64,000 nucleotides of DNA. It comes from UBA9620 sp965220695 (lineage in GTDB: Bacteria > Acidobacteriota > Vicinamibacteria > Vicinamibacterales > UBA8438). The position numbers and the translations under genes were made by a program. This document shows positions 26,387 through 34,987 of the stretch, one piece after another. Location: the NCBI GenBank assembly GCA_965220695.1, contig OZ244838.1, positions 3,224,001 through 3,288,000 on the forward strand, in the 5' to 3' direction. The stretch's first letter is position 1; each line of letters starts with the position of its first letter. The notes under the pieces are model-generated. The model ran no database searches, was not told where the DNA came from, and saw nothing but the letters and a program-made list of their open reading frames with translations.

Positions 26387-27441
26387 CGTGCGAACGCATT
26401 GGGGTTTCGGACCTGCGGGAAACGAGCGTCGCCGAAAACAACCATAGTCGGCCCGGTCGGGATCCGGACTCGGCGCCACGCTCCCCGCGATCGCTGTCGG
26501 CCACCGAGTTCCGCGCTGGCCTCGGGGATGTCGCGGTCCTCCTCGTGGAGTGCTTCGTCAACTCGCTCCAAGGGTGATGTCCGCTCCTGGTCCTTGGCCG
26601 CGCCGGTGTGGCGCGGCGCCGGGCCTGCCTGGGCTCGGGGAGATAGTGTCGTTGGAACGCAGCGGCGCGCGGAGCGGACTCACCGTAGACGCGCTGGAAG
26701 TCGGTCTTGGCGACGGCGATCAGGACTTCCACTCCCACGGGAGGGGTTCCCGTCTCATCACCTCCGGCCGAATTGAAGCCGACGGGTTCCGTCTCGGACA
26801 GACTATAGGCTCCAGAGATCCGGAGGAAGGGGGTAACCTGGCGCGGGATCCACAACCTCACGGACTTCACGCACACTACGGTCCACACCCAGCGGAACGC
26901 TGCCTTTCCATAACGCGGCCCACAAAGTCGCGGTGACGGGCGGCGGGCAGATGGGCTCGGTTGGAGTACCCCTCCGGGAGCAGCAGGATCACCAGGGTCA
27001 CTTGGCGCGCTGCATCCACACACAGTCGGGCAGGTCCTGGGACGGGGGGACTCGTCGGCCGTCGTGGCGCAGCGCGGCACCGGGTGTTCAACGTCAACTA
27101 CTTTGGCGTCACGGCCAAAACCCCATGATCGGCGCGCCCTTCACCCCGACGTCATGAAACGTGGGCGGTTTCTGTCCACGGTGTCGTCGATCGTTTCGCT
27201 GCCGGCTCCGGCGGCGTGTCATCCTCCGATAGGCGAAAGCGGGACAGTCGTCGCAGAAATTATTCGGCGGTGGGCTTCGGCCTGTCCCCGTTGCCAAAAC
27301 TGACGCTGCGTGTCTGGCATCGAGCCCCGAATCGTACCCAGCCTGCAGGCCGTGGACGAGCAGCAAATCGAGCCCCGCCGTGAGGCGGGTATTTCTCGCG
27401 CCGGGCGCGCTCTCCCGCTTCCGCCGTCATGGAGGTACCCG
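26387..27441. other. About 1 kb without a supportable gene
   Basis: Frames are open on both strands, but none combines a start signal with a recognisable protein, and coding-like scraps change frame. The last ~150 bases are the 5' non-coding flank of the IS110 transposase and contain a small hairpin CCCGCC-GTGA-GGCGGG (27374-27389). This flank is the place where IS110 elements may encode a bridge RNA. Confidence 0.5.
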
Positions 27442-28719
27442 ATGAAGCGAGAGACGGTGGACACCGACACTTGGCGCACCGACGACATGCACGTGATCTG
27501 TCCGCGAGCGGCCGGCCTCGATGTGCACAAGATGTGCATCACCGCCGCGGTGCGCCTGTGCGAGGCCGGCGGCGGGCCGGCGCGCACCGCCGTGCGCGAG
27601 TTCAGCGCGCTGCCGGACGGTCTGCAAGCAATGACCGACTGGCTACGAGGACACGGCGTCACCGCCGCCACGATGGAAGGCACCGGCGTCTACTGGAAGG
27701 CGCCGTTCGAGGCGCTGGAAGAAGCCGGCATCCACGCCGACCTGCTTCATGCCCAGCACGTCAAGCAGATCCGCGGCAAGAAGACCGATACCAACGACAG
27801 CCTGTGGCTGGCCCGCATTTGCCAGTTCGGCCTCGCCCTGCCGAGCTACGTCCCGCCGAGTCTGTTCCGTCAGGTGCGCCAGTTGACCCGCTATCGCCGC
27901 CGGCTCGTCGGCGAGCGCAGTCGAGCCCGCAACCGCGTCCACAAGACGCTCGACCACGACGGGCTCCGGCTCGCCGGCGTCTTGTCGGACATCTTCGGCG
28001 TCAACAGGCGGCGGGTGCTCGACGGGCTGGTCGCCGAGCGTACGCCGCGATGCATCCTGGCCAGCCTCACAAGCCACGTGCGAACGAAGCTGGCACCGCT
28101 GGCCAAGGCGCTGGCCGCCACGCTCGACCCGCTCGCGCTGTTCGCGCTGCAGATGCAGGTGGAAGCCGTCGACCGAGCCGACCTCGCCCTTGCCGCGCTG
28201 GACACGCGCATCCAGATCGCGCTGGCCGACTACCAGCGCCCCCTGCGGCTGCTGCAGACGATTCCGGGAATCGACCTCGGCAGCGCTTCTACAATCCTGG
28301 TCGAGATCGGACCGGACCTGGGGGCGTTCCGCGAGGCGCGCCACCTGGGCTCGTGGGCAGGTGTGGCGCCGGACAACAACACCAGTGCCGGCAAGCGCCG
28401 CTCCAGACGGGCGCGCCCGGGGAATCCCACGCTACGGGCTACGCTCGCCGAGTGCGCCCACGCGGCCGCGCGAACCACCGGGTCGCAGTTCCACGGCTAC
28501 CACCGCGCGCTGGCTGCCCGCCTGGGCTACAAACGCGCCATCCTCGCCACCGCCCACAAGCTCTTGCGCGTGATCCACGCCGTGCTCCGCGACGACCGGC
28601 CCTATACGGACCCAGGCATCGACTACGAACACCTCGTCGTCGCGCGCAACGCGCCGCGCTGGATCCGCATGCTCACGCAGCACGGTTTCCTCAAGGAAGC
28701 CCAAGCTGTGCGCAGTTGA
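27442..28719 (+). CDS. IS110 family transposase (copy 2)
   Basis: This 425-residue DEDD transposase has A-G-L-D-V-H-K-M, E-G-T-G-V-Y-W and K-T-D-T-N-D-S in the RuvC-like half, and T-I-P-G-I-D and S-A-G-K-R in the Transposase_20 half. The ATG follows GGAGG by six bases. It is intact. It is homologous to copy 1 at 12653 along its whole length but diverged, so the two are separate members of the family rather than recent copies. Both 5' flanks share a CCCGCTTCC-containing segment. Confidence 0.93.
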   Translation: MKRETVDTDTWRTDDMHVICPRAAGLDVHKMCITAAVRLCEAGGGPARTAVREFSALPDGLQAMTDWLRGHGVTAATMEGTGVYWKAPFEALEEAGIHADLLHAQHVKQIRGKKTDTNDSLWLARICQFGLALPSYVPPSLFRQVRQLTRYRRRLVGERSRARNRVHKTLDHDGLRLAGVLSDIFGVNRRRVLDGLVAERTPRCILASLTSHVRTKLAPLAKALAATLDPLALFALQMQVEAVDRADLALAALDTRIQIALADYQRPLRLLQTIPGIDLGSASTILVEIGPDLGAFREARHLGSWAGVAPDNNTSAGKRRSRRARPGNPTLRATLAECAHAAARTTGSQFHGYHRALAARLGYKRAILATAHKLLRVIHAVLRDDRPYTDPGIDYEHLVVARNAPRWIRMLTQHGFLKEAQAVRS

Positions 28720-29772
28720 CAGACCCACGTCTCCGATCACGCGGCGCGGTGCTGGGTCAAAGACCGGGGCTACCCTCACCAGCCATCCGATCGGCAGCTC
28801 GCACCCGATTTCAACGGGTCGCCTGAGACCTCAGCGATCGCCCGTCACGTCCTCCGTATGCCTGCATCACAGGAACCTTTCACAAACAAGTAATTGTCGG
28901 TGATCACCGGGCACAGGGCGACGGCCAGCCCGGGGTTCGGCCCGCAGCGCCGGCGGAGAAGGGTCTCGCCCCGTGTGACGGCCTCGGTGTGGTGTGGTGA
29001 GCAGCCCGGCGCGGCGCCTCAGCAGGGAGCGGGTGTTCGGCCCTCCGTGGAGCCAGTGGCTGAGGTGGTCGGTGAACCGCAGCACGTCGGTGGCGTGGAC
29101 CGCGTCGGTGAAGCCGTGCCAGACGACCTCGGGGCTGGACCTAGCCGGGGTCGTTGGGGTGCTCGCCCGGGGCGACGGTGCCGTCGGCCCGGAGCAAGCC
29201 GATGTCGCGGCAAGCGGCGCTTGACGTCGCGCGTGCCCGCGAAGCAAGAGGGCCGGGACGGTGGAGATCTGCCGGGTCGGGAGTCCGCGGGAGCGGGCGG
29301 CTCGGATCCAGCGGGGCGGCGGACGGGGGTGCTAACTTTTCTGCTAACTTTTGGTGCTCCGAACGGGGGTTTTGCGGCGATTTCGGACCCCGTCTGACCC
29401 GACGGGGAGCGGTGTTCGCGACCGCGAGGAAGTGACGAATTCTGAGCTTCCGTCGACCGCAAGATGTTGTCGTCGTCGACGGGCATCGTCGGACCGTCAG
29501 CGTGCGCGTGTGCTCGCCGGCTTCAAGGCGCGTCGCTCCGCTCCGCCCCCGCTCCGCGGGGCTCACGGCCTTGACGCCGGCTCCGCGCACGCTCGTCCAG
29601 ACTGGCTCTTGCAGACAATGCCCAATCCTGACCCCCTACATGTTGTGGTCGACGAACTGTCCAGAATGACGCCCTTTCGGGTGACCGTTGACAGCGGCGG
29701 CCTCAGGGAGCACAACAAGCGAAAAGCGCAATAAAAAAGGCCCTTCTCGTTGAGGAAAACGGGCCTTGAGAG
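28720..29772. other. Right end of the island, decayed
   Basis: No intact gene is supported. A minus-strand frame (28867-29247) has some coding-like character (V-V-W-H-G-F-T-D-A-V-H-A-T-D-V-L-R-F-T) but no family. Near 29330-29360, GCTAACTTTT repeats resemble the DNA encoding the C-terminal tail of integrase remnant 1 (K-V-S). This is probably the debris of a third integrase copy at the right border. Confidence 0.4.
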
Positions 29773-29817
29773 TGGCGCGCCCGACAGGATTCGAACCTGT
29801 GGCCTTCGGCTCCGGAG
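29773..29817 (-). repeat. Island attachment-site copy: 3' half of tRNA-Arg(CCG), right
   Basis: Forty-five bases identical to 17508-17552, with similarity extending five bases further (one mismatch). A terminator-like AAAAAAGGCCC...GGGCC sequence precedes it at 29734-29765. As on the left, no 5' half of the tRNA is present. The 12.2 kb between the two copies is the size of a small genomic island. Confidence 0.8.
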
Positions 29818-29832
29818 ACCGACGGCCTCCGC

Positions 29833-30465
29833 TCAGCGAAACTGCCGGAGGACGTCGGGCGGGATGACGCACGAGACCGTGCGGGCCTCGCCCACCATGT
29901 CCAGGGTGACGGCGGCGGTCGGAGCCCAGGCGGCGTAGTCGTAGGTCGCACGGCCGCCGCCGTCCCTCACGGATCGATCGACGGGGCGGGCGGGTTCGCC
30001 GCCGCGGGTCAGGACGAGGTCGGTGAGCGGGTTGTCGGCGCCGCTGACGGGGGTCGCGCTGATGGTCACACGGGTCCGGCGGGCCGCCTGGAAATTTGGC
30101 TGCGGCGCCGGCTGTCCGTTCCGGACCGCGACCCAGACCTCGTAGGCCACCTGTTTGTAGGCGCTGTGGGCGGCCAGCGTGAAGTCGTCGTTCTGGCAGA
30201 GCCCCGTGTCCCAGAACACACACGGCGGGTCGTCTCCCCCCTGCGTGCCGCATTCGATGGCGTGATAGTAGCTCTCGGAGGAGATGGGCAGGATGCCCTT
30301 GGTCCAGGGCGGCGTGGCGCCGGCCCGGGCCGTGGCCTGTACTTGCCCTGATGCGTCAGAGGCCCAGGCTCCGACGACGACAAGGAGCCACACGACGGCG
30401 AGAGCCCAGCGGACGGCGTGTTCGCCGCGTGAGCGCGGGGTCGACGGTGGCGGTGTCATGGCCAC
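29833..30465 (-). CDS. Secreted protein of unknown function
   Basis: This 210-residue protein carries an N-terminal transmembrane or signal segment (W-A-L-A-V-V-W-L-L-V-V-V-G-A-W-A-S-D-A-S-G) and then a soluble domain with four Cys. One pair is in I-E-C-G-T-Q-G-G-D-D-P-P-C-V-F-W and another is formed by G-L-C-Q-N-D-D and V-S-C-V-I-P-P. No family was recognised. It starts six bases after the korB stop and so could be the last gene of that operon. Its own stop lies only 15 bases from the right attachment-site copy, so its 3' end may have been shaped by island integration. Confidence 0.6.
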   Translation of the reverse strand: MAMTPPPSTPRSRGEHAVRWALAVVWLLVVVGAWASDASGQVQATARAGATPPWTKGILPISSESYYHAIECGTQGGDDPPCVFWDTGLCQNDDFTLAAHSAYKQVAYEVWVAVRNGQPAPQPNFQAARRTRVTISATPVSGADNPLTDLVLTRGGEPARPVDRSVRDGGGRATYDYAAWAPTAAVTLDMVGEARTVSCVIPPDVLRQFR

Positions 30466-30471
30466 GGGCTG

Positions 30472-31362
30472 CTACATGAACTCGCGAATCAGCTCCCCGC
30501 GCGTCTCGGCGTCGACCGTGTAGTTCTGGTGCACGAGCGGCACGCCCGTGGTCAGGGCCGGGTCGAGCGAGTCGAGCGACGGCTGCGGATCGGGATTCTG
30601 GTAGAAGAGCCCGATCGGGATCTTCGGGTCCCACTCCAACGCCTTGTCCATGGCGGCGTGGAAACTGCTCGTGTCGTGCGCATCTTCTTCGAGCTTGTAG
30701 ATCCGGTCGCGGAAATACTGATAGGTGTTGAGCTTGTTGAAGGTCACGCAGGGGCTGAACACGTCGATGAGCGCGAATCCCTTGTGCTGGATGCCTGCCT
30801 TGTACAGCGCCATCAGATGCTTGGGCTGGCCGCTGAACCCGCGAGCGACAAACCCGCACCCGGCCGCCAGCGCCAGCGCCATCGGGTTGAGCATCCCCTC
30901 CAGGTTGCCGAACGGGCTGGTCTTGGTCTTCATGCCGGTCTCGCTGGTCGGCGAGACCTGACCGGTCGTCAGCCCGTAGATCTCGTTGTTCATCACGATG
31001 TAGGTCACATCGATGTTCCGACGCATCCCCTGGATGAAGTGGTTGAGACCGATGCCATACCCGTCACCGTCACCGCCGGTGCCGATGACGGTCATGTTCT
31101 GGTTCGCGAGCTTGCAGCCGGTGGCGAACGGCAGCAGCCGTCCGTGCAGGGTGTGGGCGCCATACGACCGGATGAAACCGGGCAGGTTGGAGGAACACCC
31201 GATGCCGGAGACCACCATCAACTCGTGAGGCGGTATCTGCAGTTGGGCGCACGCCTGATAGAGCGCCGTGAGCACACCGAAGTCGCCACAGCCGGGACAC
31301 CAGTCGGGGTGAACCTCGGGTTTGAAATCCTTGACTTTCAGGAGGGTCGCAGGAGATGTCAT
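30472..31362 (-). CDS. korB: 2-oxoacid:ferredoxin oxidoreductase, beta subunit
   Basis: The 296-residue thiamine-pyrophosphate subunit of the KorAB type converts a 2-oxoacid (2-oxoglutarate or pyruvate) and CoA to acyl-CoA, reducing ferredoxin. It has W-C-P-G-C-G-D-F-G at the N-terminus for cluster binding and the TPP motif G-D-G-D-G-Y-G-I-G followed by I-V-M-N-N-E-I-Y-G-L-T-T-G-Q. GAGG lies eight bases before the ATG. It is 10 bases downstream of korA, forming a two-subunit operon typical of reductive or oxygen-tolerant TCA-cycle enzymes. Substrate preference cannot be read from the sequence. Confidence 0.92.
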   Translation of the reverse strand: MTSPATLLKVKDFKPEVHPDWCPGCGDFGVLTALYQACAQLQIPPHELMVVSGIGCSSNLPGFIRSYGAHTLHGRLLPFATGCKLANQNMTVIGTGGDGDGYGIGLNHFIQGMRRNIDVTYIVMNNEIYGLTTGQVSPTSETGMKTKTSPFGNLEGMLNPMALALAAGCGFVARGFSGQPKHLMALYKAGIQHKGFALIDVFSPCVTFNKLNTYQYFRDRIYKLEEDAHDTSSFHAAMDKALEWDPKIPIGLFYQNPDPQPSLDSLDPALTTGVPLVHQNYTVDAETRGELIREFM

Positions 31363-31372
31363 CGTTGTTTCC

Positions 31373-33238
31373 TCACGCCTTGGTCGGCACACCAGGCCTG
31401 GTGACCTGTTTCAACCCCTCCCACGGACCATTGGTCCCGGTGGGATGGTCGGTTCGCCAACCGGGCTCGGTTGACAGGACGTTGACGATCGTCTGACCGT
31501 CGATGATGTCGTTGACCGCGGACACGATGTGCTTCGGCTCGAACGGCTCGCCGTCGTACTTCCGGATGTGCCCGTCCGCCACGATGCCGGTCTCCGCCCG
31601 CAAATGGCGGGCGAACTGACCGCTGTGGTTGTTCTCGATGATGATGAGCCGCCGGCTCTGCTCCACGACGGCCGCGATGTCGTCGCCATGCAGCGGGATC
31701 ATCGTCTTGATCTGGAGGTGGTTCACCGAAACACCGGCGGCCGTGAGCCGCTCGGCCGCCTCCTTGATGACGCCCCACGTCGAGCCCCACCCCAGCAAGG
31801 TGGTCTCGGCGTCGGCCGGTCCCTCCAGAAGCGGGGCCGGCAGGTCATGGAGAATCGTCGACAGCTTGCGGTGCCGCTTGTCGACCATTTTCTTTCGCCG
31901 GATCGGGTCGGTAAAGACGTCACTCAACAGCACGCCGTCCTCGTCGTGCTCGTCCGTGCCGGACGTATACAGATGCCCCGGGACACCCGGAATCGCTCGC
32001 GGCGAAATACCGGAGGGCGTGTCCTCGAATCGCAGATACGGCTCCTGCCGCGACCCGTCGGCCGTGGTGATCAGCTCGCCGCGATCGATCGGGAACTCGA
32101 CGTCCATGATCTCGGTGGCGACCGTCTCGCTCCCCTCGCAAAGCAGCAGATCCGCCAGGATCAGGACCGGAAGCTGATACTTGTCCGCGATGTCGAACGC
32201 CACTGCCGGAGTCACGAAGCAGTCCCCCATGCTGAGCGGGGCGAGGACGACGCGCTCGAAGTCGCCCTGGCTGGCGCCGAAGGCCTGGTTCAAGTCGGCC
32301 TGCTCGGTCTTGGTGGGCACGCCCGTGGAGGGTCCAGCCCGCATGACGTTGATGATGACCGCCGGGGTCTCGAACATGGCCGACATGCCGACCGCTTCGG
32401 TCATCAGCGCAAACCCTCCACCCGAGGTGGCGCACATCGCGCGCACCCCCATGTGGTTGGCCCCGATACACATGTTGACGACCGAGATCTCGTCCTCGAC
32501 CTGCCGCACACAGATACTGAGCCGCTTCGAGTGATTCGCGAACCACTCCAGGATGTGCGTGGCGGGGCTCATCGGATAGGCGACGTAGAATTTGCACCCG
32601 GCCAGGGCGGCGCCCATCGCCAGAAGTTCGTTGCCCGAGCACTGCGCCCACTTCTGGTCGGTCGGATGGAGTGGAGTCGCGAGCGGCTGGAAGTTCCTGG
32701 CCGCGTAGTCGTAGCCATTCCGGGCGGCATCGATGTTCTTCTGGACGACGGCCGGCTTCTTGGCGAACGTTGTCTCGAACACGGATGCGAGCGTCTCGAA
32801 CCCCAGACCCAGCATCTGCACCGCCGCCCCGACCGCCACGGTGTTCTGCATGACGGGCAGCTTGACCGAGTCGGGGGCCAGGTCGGGCACCGGCAGCCCG
32901 CACAACTGGACCCCGGCCGGCGGGTCGTAACTGGGCTGGAACTTGGCGCCGTTGTAGAGACACACGCCGCCAGGCTGCAGCTCCTGCAGGTGCCGATCGA
33001 GCGTGTCCTGGTTGAGCGCGATCACCACGTCGACCTGGTCACCCTGATTGAGCGGTTTCCTGGCCGAGAAACGCAGACGCAGCCAGGAATGCCCGCCGCG
33101 GATGACAGACTGGTAGCTGTTGTAGCTGTACCCGGCGATGCCCTGGCGGGCCATGGACAACACCAGGGTGTTTCCCGCGGAAGCCGTGCCGTCGCCGGCT
33201 GCGCCTCCGATACCAATGACGACATCTGGTTCTGACAT
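31373..33238 (-). CDS. korA: 2-oxoacid:ferredoxin oxidoreductase, fused gamma-alpha subunit
   Basis: This 621-residue protein combines the gamma domain (residues 1-190, beginning I-G-I-G-G-A-A-G-D-G-T), the pyrimidine-binding alpha domain (A-Y-P-M-S-P-A-T-H-I-L-E and C-A-T-S-G-G-G-F-A-L-M-T-E-A-V-G) and a C-terminal transketolase-like domain (L-L-G-W-G-S-T-W-G-V). The ATG at 33238 was chosen because GAGG lies five bases upstream. A GTG six bases earlier would sit on the ribosome site. It is co-transcribed with korB and divergent from the thioredoxin-like gene at 33505. Confidence 0.92.
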   Translation of the reverse strand: MSEPDVVIGIGGAAGDGTASAGNTLVLSMARQGIAGYSYNSYQSVIRGGHSWLRLRFSARKPLNQGDQVDVVIALNQDTLDRHLQELQPGGVCLYNGAKFQPSYDPPAGVQLCGLPVPDLAPDSVKLPVMQNTVAVGAAVQMLGLGFETLASVFETTFAKKPAVVQKNIDAARNGYDYAARNFQPLATPLHPTDQKWAQCSGNELLAMGAALAGCKFYVAYPMSPATHILEWFANHSKRLSICVRQVEDEISVVNMCIGANHMGVRAMCATSGGGFALMTEAVGMSAMFETPAVIINVMRAGPSTGVPTKTEQADLNQAFGASQGDFERVVLAPLSMGDCFVTPAVAFDIADKYQLPVLILADLLLCEGSETVATEIMDVEFPIDRGELITTADGSRQEPYLRFEDTPSGISPRAIPGVPGHLYTSGTDEHDEDGVLLSDVFTDPIRRKKMVDKRHRKLSTILHDLPAPLLEGPADAETTLLGWGSTWGVIKEAAERLTAAGVSVNHLQIKTMIPLHGDDIAAVVEQSRRLIIIENNHSGQFARHLRAETGIVADGHIRKYDGEPFEPKHIVSAVNDIIDGQTIVNVLSTEPGWRTDHPTGTNGPWEGLKQVTRPGVPTKA

Positions 33239-33504
33239 ATCCACCTCGGGGCTTCCTCGGACCGGCGCCGGGGCCGGTCATGGCCGATCCCGCAAAACGG
33301 GCACGACAAACAATTCAGATGCCCTATATCCGCTACATCTTAATCGCGACCGGCCGCCACGGCAACGCCGGCGATCGCCCAGGGGCGCTCGCACGCACTC
33401 CATCAATGAGTGGTGATGGCATACTATTTACAGAAGTCGCGGGCAGTTCTGGAGCGGCTGCCCGCCATTCCGCTCAGGCCCTGAGCGGCGGCTGGAGGAT
33501 GACG

Positions 33505-34800
33505 ATGCGCCCAACCGCGGATTCCCTGCCCACGTCTGGCCGCTGCGTCGGTTCCCGCCTGCGGCCCGTCGCGGCTGTTGCCGGTCTTCTTCTCACCGTG
33601 TTGGCGGCCCCCGTGGACGCACAGGAACTGTGGATCCCCACCGGGCCGACAGAGTTTCGCGAGCAAGATCCGCCGGAAGGGGGCTGGTTGGCGCTGCTTG
33701 ACGCCGCGCGGTATGAAAGGTATGCCGAATTGACGAGAGGCCGCGGCCCGTCGCTGGACGAGCTTCCGCCGCTCTCCGACGCCGCCAGGTTCGGCGTCAA
33801 ATTCTATTTTGACGAGACGAACCGTCATTTCGTCGTTGATGTCGGCGACGACGGCGGCTACATGCTCCATGCCGATCTGAATGCGAACGACAGTCTGCTC
33901 GACGACCCGCCGAGGGAACTCGATCTCGAGGACGGATATCACACGACGCGCTTCGTGACGTTCGCGAATGAAACGTGGGAAGGACAGGAGCGGACGTACC
34001 CGCTGCAACTTCAGCTCTTCATCAGACCGGACATCGATCCCGACGCCGCCGCGGGCAGCCTGCAATTCTTGTGGGACGTGCAGACCCTGCGGCGGGGCGA
34101 GATCCACGTGGATGATGCGGTTACCCAGTTCGCCGTCTTCGGCCGTCTTGGCGTGTATGGCACGCCCTTTTCGGCCGTCTGGTTCGACCTCGATGGTGAC
34201 GGACGTGGTTGGGTCGATCCGATATCGGATGAACTGTTTCTGATGCAGGACGAGACCGTGACAATCGACGGGCGCGCCTACGCAATGCGCGTCGATCGCT
34301 ACGGTGACCAACTGATTCTCAATCCTCTTGGTGAGGTGGTGGAGCGGCCTTCCATTGCCATCGGGTCGGTCGCCCCGGACTTCCTGGTGCAGGACATCGA
34401 CGGGCGCGAACACCGGCTGTCCGATTATCGAGGGAAGGTCGTGCTGCTCGATTTCTTCGCGACCTGGTGCGGGCCGTGCATGCACGAATTGTTTCACCTC
34501 ACAGACGTCTACAGCGAGTATCACGGGAGCGGCTTCGAGATCATCGGAATCGCCCCGGACGAAACAACTCGCCTCCGCGCGTTTCAATCAGAGTCTGGCC
34601 TCCCGAGTCTGAGTGCGATCCCGATCCCCACGTGGCCGATCATCCAGGACGACTTCACCGGAGAATTGCATCGCTTGTACCGGGTAAGGGGGTATCCCAC
34701 CCACTACGTCGTCGGGAAGGACGGCACGATCATCGGCGGCCGCATCGACCGGAACACGTTCGAGGACGAGTTGAAGCAGGCGCTCGGCCTTCCCGACTGA
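33505..34800 (+). CDS. Secreted TlpA/thioredoxin-domain protein
   Basis: This 431-residue protein starts at 33505, six bases after GGAGG. It has a signal peptide (V-A-A-V-A-G-L-L-L-T-V-L-A-A-P-V-D-A-Q), about 250 residues of unrecognised beta-rich sequence containing a D-L-D-G-D-G-R-G-W-V-D calcium-like loop, then a C-terminal TlpA-type thioredoxin domain (A-P-D-F-L-V-Q-D-I-D-G, redox centre W-C-G-P-C, cis-Pro in G-Y-P-T-H-Y). It probably acts in periplasmic thiol-disulfide exchange. The role of the large N-terminal domain is unknown. Confidence 0.8.
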   Translation: MRPTADSLPTSGRCVGSRLRPVAAVAGLLLTVLAAPVDAQELWIPTGPTEFREQDPPEGGWLALLDAARYERYAELTRGRGPSLDELPPLSDAARFGVKFYFDETNRHFVVDVGDDGGYMLHADLNANDSLLDDPPRELDLEDGYHTTRFVTFANETWEGQERTYPLQLQLFIRPDIDPDAAAGSLQFLWDVQTLRRGEIHVDDAVTQFAVFGRLGVYGTPFSAVWFDLDGDGRGWVDPISDELFLMQDETVTIDGRAYAMRVDRYGDQLILNPLGEVVERPSIAIGSVAPDFLVQDIDGREHRLSDYRGKVVLLDFFATWCGPCMHELFHLTDVYSEYHGSGFEIIGIAPDETTRLRAFQSESGLPSLSAIPIPTWPIIQDDFTGELHRLYRVRGYPTHYVVGKDGTIIGGRIDRNTFEDELKQALGLPD

Positions 34801-34950
34801 AAGCGTCGTTTCGGCCCACTGAAGCGACGGACGATTGTCCGTATCAGCACGCTCCCGGTCATCCTGTTCTCGACCCTGCCCGCCCGGGACTTCGGCACGC
34901 TCCACCCCGCCCGACAAAGCGGATTGCCGGATGTCCTCGTGAATTTACGC

Positions 34951-34960
34951 GGGGGGGGGG
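34951..34960. repeat. G10 homopolymer
   Basis: A run of ten G lies in the gap between the thioredoxin-like gene and the end of the ADOP permease. Such tracts slip readily. Here it is outside coding sequence, about 27 bases past the permease stop. Confidence 0.9.
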
Positions 34961-34987
34961 TGACTCAGGTGACGCCCACGGCCCCGC

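Noticed and set aside
31529..33235. 568-codon plus-strand frame opposite korA
   Set aside because: korA is unambiguous on the other strand. The antisense frame has typical shadow composition and no start signal.
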